64,000 nt of DNA, from the NCBI RefSeq assembly GCF_040115645.1, contig NC_089568.1:248001-312000 (forward strand), written 5' to 3'. How positions within the stretch are numbered: position 1 is the first letter of the stretch; every line of letters begins with the position of its first letter. Source of the stretch: Euwallacea fornicatus. Lineage: Eukaryota > Arthropoda > Insecta > Coleoptera > Curculionidae. A program made the position numbers and the translations under genes. Of this stretch, positions 55,297 to 64,000 are shown piece by piece. The notes below the pieces were generated by a model that made no database searches, was not told the DNA's origin, and saw nothing but the letters and a program-made list of their open reading frames with translations.

Positions 55297-56673
55297 AGTG
55301 GTGGTCATTGAAATAGAGCCAGTTCAAAAAAATATATTTCTTGGGAAATAAAGTTTTAATATCACACCGAATTAGTGTAATAATTGTATATTGTAAATAT
55401 GTAATAAGAAAAGAAAACTTCAACAACAAACTTAATTTTAAAAAACTGCATAAACATAATATTTAACATATAAATGGAACAAATCAACAGGAGCAGTTGG
55501 TCATAAAAATAGAGCCAACCAAGATAGAGGCATAACATAGTAATATTTTACATTTTAAAAGTTATGAAATAACCTTTAAACTCTTTTTAAACTCTTAATA
55601 CTTTGTTGTATGACCGTTATGTTTAATAACTTGGATGCATCTTTTGGGCATAGAGTTTACAAGCCTTTGACACAGACCTAGTGGTATTGCTTCCCATTCT
55701 GTCTTAATTACCTCCCAAAGTTCATCCTTGTTTTTCGTTTTATGCTTGCCAACAGCATTCTTGAGGACAGTCCATATGTTCTCAATAGGATTGAGGTCCG
55801 GCGATTGAGAGGGCCAAGTCAATAAATCTACATTATTATCATTTAAAAATATTTTCGCTCTCCTAGACGTGTGCTTCGGGTCGTTATCTTGCTGATACTT
55901 CCATATTAGCGGCATGCTCTCCTTTGCAGAAGGCAACATAATATCTCTAAGAATGTGGACATATTCATGTTGATCCATGGATTCTTTGACCCAGTAAATT
56001 GGTCCGACACCATACCATGAAAAGGCTCCCCAAAGTTTTATATTACCACCTCCAAATTTAATTGTTTTAATGGTGTGCTTTGGTAATAATTCCTGGTTAG
56101 GTGGTCTTCTGACATAGTGTCTCCCATCAGATCCTATCAGATTTATTTTTGTTTCATCGCTCCATAAAATATGGCGCCATTTTTTTATTCCTTCTTCACC
56201 ATCCCAATTCAAATGGTCTTGGGCAAATTTTAAACGTTGCTTAATGTTCTTAGAGGATAACAGGGGAACTTTTCTTGCTATTCTACCATGTAAATTATTT
56301 GTCTGAAGCCTTCTTCGAAAAGTTCTTGTACTTATTTCCAAACCTAGTTCAGTTTTAATACTGGTAGATGTCTTGAAAGGATCTTTTTTAGAGATCCGAA
56401 CAATTTGTCTGTCTACGTAATCATTTGTTTTTCTTCTAGCTCCACGATTTTCCTGTTTTGGTGGTTTTTTTAAAGCGTTTTCAACCATTTTTTGAGCACC
56501 CTACACGTCTTGCAATTTCTCTCAGCGATTTTCCCTTTTTCTGTAATGTTAAAATTGTCACCTTTTCTTCTGTCGTGCAATGAACGCCACGGCCCATTTT
56601 TATCTAACTTATTCTTCAGTACTTCACTAAATGTTAAAAAATAAATCACGTCTCTATTTTAATGACCACACAA
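55297..56673 (-). mobile_element. Tc1-F (Tc1-like), about 1.38 kb
   Basis: The left end GTGGTGGTCATTGAAATAGAG and right end CTCTATTTTAATGACCACAC are inverted copies. An inner repeat GGTCATAAAAATAGAGCCA (near 55499) gives an IR/DR layout. The outermost bases and the TA duplication are blurred, so the borders are accurate to a few bases. Confidence 0.8.
55595..56597 (-). pseudogene. Tc1-F transposase with one frameshift, DD34E
   Basis: ATG 56597 reads MGRGVHCTTEEKVTILTLQ, then helix-turn-helix SLREIARRVGCS. A one-base change in an A-run near 56490 shifts the frame, after which 297 codons are open to TAA. The core has ILWSDETKINLIG (D1), YQQDNDPKHTS (D2) and SQSPDLNPIENIW (E). It ends GHTTKY. 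It is close to intact. Confidence 0.9.
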
Positions 56674-56790
56674 ATACACCCCTGGCCAAATTTTAGTGTA
56701 GAATTAAAATATATGCAAAATTAGTAATTTTAATATGTTATTCAAGTTTTTTCGGTTTAATACTTCGTTTACACACTTTTAAGAAAAATA

Positions 56791-57292
56791 TACAGGGTGT
56801 CCGGATACTCCGTGTACAACGCTCTATCAGATATAGTACAACTCATAATAAGTCGATTTAACTAGATTTGCCTTAGTACAAAAGTTGATAATAACGGAGC
56901 TACAGGGTGTCAAAGTTGAAAAAGGAAATCAGATTTTCTTTCATATCTTTTGACTTCTTCAAACTAATTTCACGAAATTTTGTATTCAGGGGTTTTTTGG
57001 GATGAGAAATTCAAATTTATAAACGATTTTGATGTATCTTCTAGAGGGCACCACAAGCGACCATTAGGACACTTTTAAACCGTCAAAACTTTTTTCTGCC
57101 ACAGTGTATGTCAATTTCGAATAGAAAAATCTTTTACCCTATCTTTTCTGCTTAAAAAAGGTATATTTGTTAAATGTCGCTAAAGCCAACTGTTTAAAAG
57201 ATATTTGCAATTTTATTAATAGATGCAATTTTTATTTCAAAGCATTTTATTACAAACATTTCATAGCAAATGCTCAAAATGCGCACCATTTT
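56791..57292 (+). repeat. Left 502-bp terminal inverted repeat of the intact long-TIR element
   Basis: It pairs with 58488-58989 on the other strand. The match ends just after GCGCACCATTTT (57292), the antisense of the ENGAH codons. Confidence 0.92.
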
Positions 57293-57436
57293 ATTTGTAT
57301 TGTAACTTAGGTTTTTTGTTGTTTCCCTGAAGACGTTTAAGTAAACAAATGAAAATAACACTGCACGTCTTAGTTTCTTTTTGACGTTATTAGAATACTG
57401 AAGTTTTATCAAGTCAATAACTATCGCTTTTTCACA

Positions 57437-58519
57437 ATGAATACTTACACCTATAATGAGCAAGTTGACATGTTATTGGTTTATGGATTTTGCAATAAAA
57501 ACGGCCGGGAAAGTGTTCGAGTTTATCACGAAAAATTTCCAAATCGTCGAACACCCAATCATCAAACGTTTGCAAATATTGAAAGGCGACTCCGTGAAAA
57601 TGGAAGTTTTCAACCGAAAAGAATCGACGGGGGTCGAATCCGGACAACTAGGACAACAGGTAATGAAGAAGCTATTTTAAATAGAGTCGAAGAAGATCCG
57701 AGAATTAGTACCAGACGTTTACAAGACAACTTAGCAGTTCCCAAAAGTACAATTCACGAAGTTTTGAAAGAAGAATTATTATACCCTTTCCATATCCAAA
57801 AAGTACAAGATCTTTTACCGATCGATCTTGGAAGTCGTTTAGCTTTTTGTCATTTTATTCAAAATCAGCAAGTCCATAATCCGAACTTCAGTAAAAAAAT
57901 TCTCTTCACCGACGAAGCTTGCTTTACTAGATCCGGCATAACTAACGTTCACAATGAACATGTTTATAGTAATGAAAATCCGCACGCCCTCAAAGTAGTT
58001 CATCATCAACATACATTCAAAGTTAATGTATGGACCGGAATAATAGGCAATATTATTCTTGGGCCTGTTGTGATGCCAAATCGATTAAATGGACAAAGTT
58101 ATTTGCACTTTCTTCATGAAACTTTACCGGACTTGTTGGAGAACATACCGTTATTAATTCGTGATGGCATGTGGTTCATGCAAGATGGGGCGCCTCCACA
58201 TTATACCCTCAATGTTAGACAATATTTAAATAATACATTTCCTAGGAAATGGATTGGAAGGGGAAATGACGCTCCAGTACAATGGCCTCCACGATCCCCA
58301 GACTTGACGCCATGTGACTTTTTTTTGTGGGGTTTTTTGAAATCAAAAGTTTATTCGACATCAATTGATCATATTCAAGAGTTACATAATAGAATTTTCA
58401 ATGCAGTTAACGATGTGAGAAATAGGCCAGAAGTTATGCAGAGAATGCACTTTAATTTTTTGAAAAGAATTAATTTGTGTATGCAAGAAAATGGTGCGCA
58501 TTTTGAGCATTTGCTATGA
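57437..58519 (+). CDS. Intact mariner-like transposase with DD43D spacing
   Basis: 360 residues with no defect. The N-terminal helix-turn-helix domain (about 1-110; YNEQVDMLLVYG, PNHQTFANIERRLRENG, DPRISTRRL) is of the DUF4817 type seen in insect transposases (family knowledge). The catalytic core has ILFTDEACF (D159), WFMQDGAPPHY (D250) and RSPDLTPCDFFLWG (D294), with 43 residues between the last two, against 34 in mariner. It ends GAHFEHLL. It should mobilise its own element and perhaps the gene-less relatives in this window. The 5' untranslated part from the TIR edge is about 145 bp. Confidence 0.92.
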   Translation: MNTYTYNEQVDMLLVYGFCNKNGRESVRVYHEKFPNRRTPNHQTFANIERRLRENGSFQPKRIDGGRIRTTRTTGNEEAILNRVEEDPRISTRRLQDNLAVPKSTIHEVLKEELLYPFHIQKVQDLLPIDLGSRLAFCHFIQNQQVHNPNFSKKILFTDEACFTRSGITNVHNEHVYSNENPHALKVVHHQHTFKVNVWTGIIGNIILGPVVMPNRLNGQSYLHFLHETLPDLLENIPLLIRDGMWFMQDGAPPHYTLNVRQYLNNTFPRKWIGRGNDAPVQWPPRSPDLTPCDFFLWGFLKSKVYSTSIDHIQELHNRIFNAVNDVRNRPEVMQRMHFNFLKRINLCMQENGAHFEHLL

Positions 58520-58989
58520 AATGTTTGTAATAAAATGCTTTGAAATAAAAATTGCATCTATTAATAAAATTGCAAATATCTTTTAAACAGTTGGCTTTAG
58601 CGACATTTAACAAGTATACCTTTTTTAAGCAGAAAAGATAGGGTAAAAGATTTTTCTATTAGAAATTGACATACACTGTGGCAGAAAAAAGTTTTGACGG
58701 TTTAAAAGTGTCCTAATGGTCGCTTGTGGTGCCCTCTAGAAGATACATCAAAATCGTTTATAAATTTGAATTTCTCATCCCAAAAAACCCCTGAATACAA
58801 AATTTCGTGAAATTAGTTTGAAGAAGTCAAAAGATATGAAAGAAAATCTGATTTCCTTTTTCAACTTTGACACCCTGTAGCTCCGTTATTATCAACTTTT
58901 GTACTAAGGCAAATCTAGTTAAATCGACTTATTATGAGTTGTACTATATCTGATAGAGCGTTGTACACGGAGTATCCGGACACCCTGTA
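58488..58989 (-). repeat. Right 502-bp terminal inverted repeat of the intact long-TIR element
   Basis: It begins inside the transposase gene, 32 bases before the end of its stop codon, and ends at the TA duplication. Confidence 0.92.
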
Positions 58990-59172
58990 TAATGCCCATC
59001 ACTTATTTGTGTATTAATCTTTGACAATTCAAATGAGAATTAAATTAATAAATAAACAATAACAGATTCCTGGCCAAATTAAAGTGTACATCGCATATTT
59101 TATACGTAAACATGAGATTATTTTTTAAATCAGTCTAGTTCTTTCCTTTAATGTGAAAAGAACAAATTAAAA

Positions 59173-60173
59173 ATGTATTCTTTCGATTTAATCACTAGAG
59201 TTAAAAAAGATGTTGAGCGTGGTATAAGTTATCGTGCTGTTGCTGAAAAATTTCATCTGTCTCATTCTACAGTTGCAAAAATGTATAAAACGGATTACAA
59301 TCGAGTGAAAAAGAAGAGAGGACCCAAATCAAAGTTAAATATGCGCAGCCAAGCGCGTATTAAAAGAGAAATTCGCCGGTTAGCAGGAGAAGGTGAGTTG
59401 GTGACTTCTCGGAAATTAAAAGAAAACTTGCAATTGGTCGCATCTGCAAGAACCATAAGGAGAACTCTTCCTCAAATTGGTGTTAAATGGAAAAAAATTC
59501 ACAAACAAATTCCTCTCACCAAACCCAACGTGAGTTTCGAGTGGCAAAAGCTCGAGAGTGATTATTTTTAGGGGACTTTATCTGGACAAAGACAGTATTC
59601 ACCGGTGAAAAAAAAATCTCAAAGGATGGTCCTGATAATGAGTATAGTTACATTGAAGATAGATCAACAACATCATTTTATCGCCCAAAACGCCAAATGA
59701 GAGGTGGAGGGGTGATGATTTGGGGAGCAATAACTGCTTCAGGGCATTTTCTGCTGGAAAGAATCTCTGGAAAAATCAATAGCCAAGGTTATTTAACTCT
59801 TTTACGGGAGAAGGTTTATCCGTGGATGGCATCATTGTTTCCAGATGGAGATTTTTACTTTTTACAGGACAACGCACCCATTCACTCTTCCAGAGTCGCA
59901 AAAGAAGGGTTATCACAAATGGGATTGAAGGTTTTTGATTGGCCGGCGCGCTCTCCAGACTTGAACCCATTAAAAAATTATTGGCAAGCACTCTCTGGGG
60001 AAGTGTACAAAAAAGGAGCATACAACTCTGACTCGGAACTATGGGAAGAAATTTTTAAAGCAGTGCAGAAAGTTAAAATAAACAAACCCAACCTTTTGAA
60101 AACTTTCTGTTTTTCTATGAACCGTAGATTGTTGAAAGTTATTGAATCTAAAGGAGACTCAATTAATTACTGA
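59173..60173 (+). pseudogene. Tc1-G transposase lacking two catalytic residues
   Basis: It starts MYSFDLITRVKKDVERGIS, with helix-turn-helix ISYRAVAEKFHLSHSTVAKM and a KKRGPKSK hook. A frameshift lies near 59550-59580. The D1 site reads VFTGEKKIS (G for D). The D2 site is normal (FLQDNAPIHSS). The third site reads SPDLNPLKNYW (K for E). It ends GDSINY. Loss of two of three catalytic residues plus a frameshift make it inactive. Confidence 0.85.
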
Positions 60174-60435
60174 TTTGTTTTAAAAATTCATGAAATTGGA
60201 TATTTTTTAATTTCAAAAAAATACATATTTTGTTGCTGTACAATTTACTTTGGCCAACTATCACTTTCTATGTAATTAAAATGTATGACTGTTTTGTTAA
60301 TAAAGAAATAAAATAATTAACGAATCAAATTTTTGTTTCCGTCCTTAATATAGAAATTATACAGCAGTAACCGTCTCATTTTTCTATTTCTTTTTGTAAA
60401 GAAATCAGCTGTACACTTAAATTTGACCAGGAGTG

Positions 60436-60640
60436 TACATATTTAAATGTTTTTATAATGTACATATACGTACATATGTATAAAAATGCAAGACGGGATA
60501 ATCCGGATTATCGAGTCTCTACTGCATATATACACTTTTAAGATTCAAGCAAATAAGGTTTGACGGTATTGAAGAGATGCAAAACCTCTAAAATACTACG
60601 TTCTTTTAATCAATTCCTAATTACACCAAGTAATTAACAT
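60436..60640. other. Unassigned AT-rich spacer
   Basis: No gene was recognised between Tc1-G and the minus-strand RL2 fragment. It contains ACGTACATATGTA-type palindromic bases near 60468-60480. Confidence 0.4.
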
Positions 60641-60985
60641 TCATTTCATATCTAAATACGTCCACAACAATACTCATACGTGTGACCTTACCTCTGCCAA
60701 CCAGTAGCACCATCTCTGTCTTCTCTGGCGCTATGCTGAGACTCTTGGCATAGAACGTGTCGATGACCAGCTCCATGACTTCCATGGTCCTCACCTTGAG
60801 TGCTTTCCTACACCCCGCCGTAATCATTAGCGCAAGCGACTCGTAGTACAGGTTCTAGAAAACAGGACCCATGACAAACCCCTGAGGAACCCCACACGTC
60901 AGTCTTCGGACCTCTCCGTTAGACAACTGTATCGTCCTTTTGCCGAAGTACGATTGGACCACTCCCACCAGGTATCTATTAACCT
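60641..60985 (-). pseudogene. RL2-like reverse transcriptase fragment, minus strand
   Basis: On the minus strand it reads RYLVGVVQSYFGKR, LTCGVPQGFVMGPVF, a stop, then NLYYESLALMITAG and LVIDTFYAKSLSIAPEKTEMVLLVGRG. The segment carrying the catalytic aspartates is deleted between YYESLAL and the RKAL stretch. Confidence 0.7.
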
Positions 60986-63829
60986 ATAGTGTCCTGCTAC
61001 TTCTCCCCAAACGGAACGGACGAGGACTTCGAAGAACTACTGGAGAACCTAATCGCATAGGTGACGACGAACAACTAGCCCAGAGCGAAAAAGATACTAA
61101 TCGGCGGCGACCTAAATGTGAAAACGCTAATTTTCGGGTCCCCCGCGACCAACAGGAGGGGACACCTCATGGAAAACTGGTCTCTTCCGCGGGACTGGTG
61201 GTACTGAACGGTGGTAACACTGCGTTCAGCACTACAATCCCCATATTAAACGGCACGTCTGTCATAGACTTCACCCTAAGAAATTACTACATGGCAACGA
61301 CGCTGAAATACTAGAGGGTGGACGAAGACCAGGAAAACTACAGAGATCACCGCAGGATAGAATAAAATGTAAGATCTCACTTGCATGGGAGGCAAAAACC
61401 CAAAAAGAAAATTCAAACAACAGAAGACCATGGAAGCTAACGCTCGAAAACACTGCGAAATTCGAATCAGAACTTCCGGACTTGTTCCGAGAAAAACAAA
61501 ACGCGACAACCGAGGAGGTGATCGAACAGATCCAGAAGGTTTGCAACAAGCACCTGAAGACAGGAGGACGAAAACCAGGACGAATCCCGGTGTATTGGTG
61601 GAACAAGAAAATAACGGACTTCAGAAAATCCTGCAACGCCCAAAGGAGAAAGATTGCCAGACTCAAAGCCAAAAGATACGCACCGGAAACCGCGATAGGC
61701 AGATACGTCATTGAACACAAAACGATGAAAAAAAAGACTGAGAAGAGAAATCATAATAGTAAAGAAACGAATTGCACTCAACTTCAAGACGAGTTGGAGG
61801 TAAACGTCTGGGGGAAGGTCTATCAGATAGTAATGAAGAAAATGAAAATTGGCAACCCAGGAGGATCGCCACCCACAAACGACACGATTCGGGAACAAAT
61901 CGTTAAGTTATTTCCGACCAAACCGGAAATCACTTGGCGCAGGGATAAGAGGTGAAGAAACACCGAAAGCCAGGAAAGATTCGAAGAGAAGGAACTGATC
62001 TCGGCACTGACTGGAATGAACCCCAAAAAGGTTCTGGGACCGGATGGCATAAAAACGGACATTCTAAACAAATGCGTGCAGGCACAGAAAAACGTCTTTC
62101 TGCCCTCTCCAACGAGGATCTGGACTTAAGAACGTTTTCCAAAATATGTAAGAGAGCCCGAGTGGTTCTGCTCGAAAAACCGGAGAAATCGCCCCCCAAG
62201 GGAACAACAGTCTCATACAGACCGATATGCCTCATCCACGCAGTCGGGAAACTGCTGGAGAAAATTATAGTGGAAAGACTCCATGCTAAACTGGCGTCCT
62301 GAGGCCAAATTTCGGACGACCAGTACGGCTTCAGGAAAGGAAGATCGACCATCGATGCACTCGGAAGTCAAGCGAGTCACCGTCGAAATCTAGGAAATAA
62401 CCATGAGGAATAAGGATAGCTGCACCATGGTTCTCCTAGACATAGAGAACGCTTTCAACAGCGCACCCTGAGATGGAATCGTGAAAGCGCTAGAAAGAAA
62501 AAACGTCAGCACTTATCTGACTGAGATGGTGAAGTCCTACCTGGAAGACAGGGAAAGCCAAACCGACAACGGTAAAAGCCATAAGATATCGTGCGGGGTA
62601 CCGCAGGGCTCGATCCTTAGCCCTACACTGTGGAATACCTTCTACGACAACGTCCTAAACACAAAGACCAGACTGGGAGTCGACCTAGTGGCCTACGCTA
62701 ACGACTTTGCGGTAATAGTGAGGGCAAAGAACAGAGAAAGCCTGGAAAGGAAAACAAACATCGCGATCAACAAAGAGACAATGAAACTGGAGAGCATAGT
62801 ACTGAAAATGGCAAAACAGACAAAGGAGCTCGTCATATTGGCTGGAAGGAGGAAAATTAGGAACATGGCCTTCGATCTGGGGAACGAGAGGATCACAAGT
62901 CAAGAACACGTCAAATACTTGGAGTGCACATAGGCAGGAACATAAAAATTGGAGTGCACGTACAGAAAATTTGCGAAAAAACAAATGCAATTGGGAACGC
63001 GTTAACGAAACTAATGCCGAACACAGGAGAGCTACTCCTCAAGCAAAAAAGAAAATGCTCGCGAGCGTCGCAACGTCCGTAATAATGTACGCGGTGCCAA
63101 TATGGAAGGAAATTGTCAGTGCGAAATACCACTTGCCAAAACTAGAGTGATTAAACAGAAGATTGTCCATTGACATAATCTCCGCCTACAGAACGATATC
63201 GCTGAAGGCCGCGCAAGCAACCGCCGGCATGCCGCCCGTGGATCTGATCATCGAGGAAAGAACAACGATATATACAGGAACGGACCCGAATCCAAAACGG
63301 AAGCCAGAGAGACAGCAAAGATGGGCAGACCACCGGGGCTTTGCGAGTGTATTCATCAAAAAGGTGAAAAAATGGATGTCGAGGAAATACGGAAACGTGA
63401 ATTACTTCGTTACCCAGGCGATATACGGTCACGGAGTATTCGTAACGTATCTCAAGAAAATCAGAAAAGCAGAAAATGGAGAATGCTGGTTCTGCAACAA
63501 CACGGACACCCCGGAACACACAATCTTCGTGTGCCCCAACTTCGAGTAGAATAGAAAGACGGCCGAAGCAAAGTGCGAGGCCAAAGTGACCGCGGACAAC
63601 ATCTCGGAAATCATACTTCGGGACAAATACAGCTGGAACGCAATTAGGGAAATGCCGGAAAACATAACGAGATCTAAGGCGCACGAAGAACAAAGAAGAG
63701 AAAAAACAAAGATAGCCCCCGGAGAAAATCCCAACGGGAAACGAAGCGACTGAAAACACAAAAAAAGGCGACAATCAATCCCCCCACCCCTCAAGTAATG
63801 TCAAAGGACGGTCCCGGGGGGATCCGGGT
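60986..63829 (+). pseudogene. RL3, a third R1-clade LINE: ORF2 nearly complete but broken
   Basis: Endonuclease segments (LIGGDLNVKTLIFG near 61095; SVIDFTL near 61260) are followed by the linker (PVYWWNKKITDFRKSC near 61590). The RT follows with DIENAFNSAP, CGVPQGSILSPTLWNTFY and VAYANDFAVIV (near 62690, where YADD is usual). The C-terminal zinc motif is CWFCNNTDTPEHTIFVCPNF (63486-63545). Several frameshifts (near 61180, 61480, 61955, 62935, 63150) and stops occur. It ends about 63770-63829 in a C-rich 3' UTR. The 5' part with ORF1 is absent. Confidence 0.75.
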
Positions 63830-64000
63830 GAGCGCATTCTTGACTCCTACACTCACCATACCATTCTCGCTAACCTGAGCCATCAACCTAACTGTAATCA
63901 CTTTCCCTGCGATCTTTCCGAGTCCGTCAATAAGGCAGATGAGTCAGTGCGACACCTCCGCCCGTGCGTCCCTCTTCGGTTTCTCCACCATGACAAGCTG
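63830..64000 (-). pseudogene. RL2-like RT fragment running off the window, minus strand
   Basis: The minus strand reads VMVEKPKRDARAE, a stop, then LICLIDGLGKIAGKVI and NGMVSVGVKN, matching LAEKPKRD and ICLVDGLGKVADKVV at 27650-27740. Its 5' part lies beyond the window. Confidence 0.65.

Larger units (their letters stand above)
56791..58989 (+). mobile_element. Long-TIR mariner-like element, 2199 bp, intact, 502-bp inverted repeats
   Basis: TA lies at 56789-56790 and 58990-58991, and the ends read TACAGGGTGTCCGG...CCGGACACCCTGTA. The arms 56791-57292 and 58488-58989 appear as near-exact inverted copies. The right arm includes the last ten codons and the stop of the transposase, so the left arm carries an antisense copy of them. 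An inner CTACAGGGTGTCAAAG motif (56900) may be a second binding site. It is inserted in Tc1-G. Confidence 0.94.
56677..60435 (+). mobile_element. Tc1-G (Tc1-like), carrying the intact long-TIR element
   Basis: The left end CACCCCTGGCCAAATTTTAGTG and right end CACTTAAATTTGACCAGGAGTG are imperfect inverted repeats, with TA at 56675-56676 and 60436-60437. An inner copy (TCCTGGCCAAATTAAAGTGTACA, near 59068) gives an IR/DR layout. The 2199-bp long-TIR element is inserted in the left part. Confidence 0.85.

Noticed and set aside
1..64000. CRISPR arrays, bacterial operons, tRNA or rRNA genes, telomeric TTAGG arrays
   Set aside because: No regularly spaced repeats, Shine-Dalgarno-led gene strings, cloverleaf sequences, rRNA segments or TTAGG arrays were seen by eye. 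Small RNAs could be missed without a covariance search.
1..64000. Endogenous viral sequence
   Set aside because: The only LTR material consists of short solo or truncated LTRs with no structural, envelope or polymerase genes attached. All reverse transcriptases seen are of the non-LTR type.

Overview
The window looks like AT-rich, gene-poor heterochromatin-like DNA from an arthropod, most likely an insect. It is built almost entirely of transposable elements nested in, or abutting, one another. The element mix (Jockey and R1-clade non-LTR retrotransposons, an irritans/mellifera-type mariner, many Tc1-like elements, piggyBac, PIF-Harbinger, solo LTRs) is typical of insects, but no host gene identifies the order. 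I see no rRNA, tRNA, CRISPR, bacterial operon or virus. The only ORF I could not assign to a transposon is a roughly 120-residue frame at 23227-23589.

Layout. 1-6079: a Jockey-type LINE (Jockey-I), entering from the left edge and split by a piggyBac (1847-4205) and an intact mariner (4616-5892). 6402-11682: R1-clade LINE RL1 copy A. 12173-15600: broken mariner-like and IS630-like remnants plus a 3' end of a second R1-clade family (RL2) holding a probable solo LTR. 16206-21360: a PIF-Harbinger element with both of its genes open, lying on opposite strands with interlocked exons, plus a 1974-bp long-TIR element in one intron. 21473-23058: an intact Tc3-like element. 23604-34665: a mariner fragment, RL1 copy B (with a solo LTR), an RL2 fragment, and RL1 copy C split by a Tc1-like element (Tc1-A) that itself carries an RL2 insertion. 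34692-41280: RL2-type debris, the larger part on the minus strand. 42449-60435: a chain of Tc1-like elements (B, A again, D, E, C, F, G) interleaved with long-TIR elements, a Jockey-II copy and two Jockey-III 3' ends. 60641-64000: RL2 and a third R1-clade family, RL3.

Genes that still look able to make full proteins: the mariner transposase (DD34D), the Tc3-like transposase (DD34E), the long-TIR transposase at 57437-58519 (spacing DD43D), and the Harbinger transposase with its MADF/BESS partner. Almost everything else carries stops or frameshifts. TA, TTA and TTAA target duplications, and restoration of the interrupted reading frames when inserts are removed, fix the order of many insertions.

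Names such as RL1, RL2, RL3, Jockey-I/II/III and Tc1-A to -G are labels used only in this annotation.
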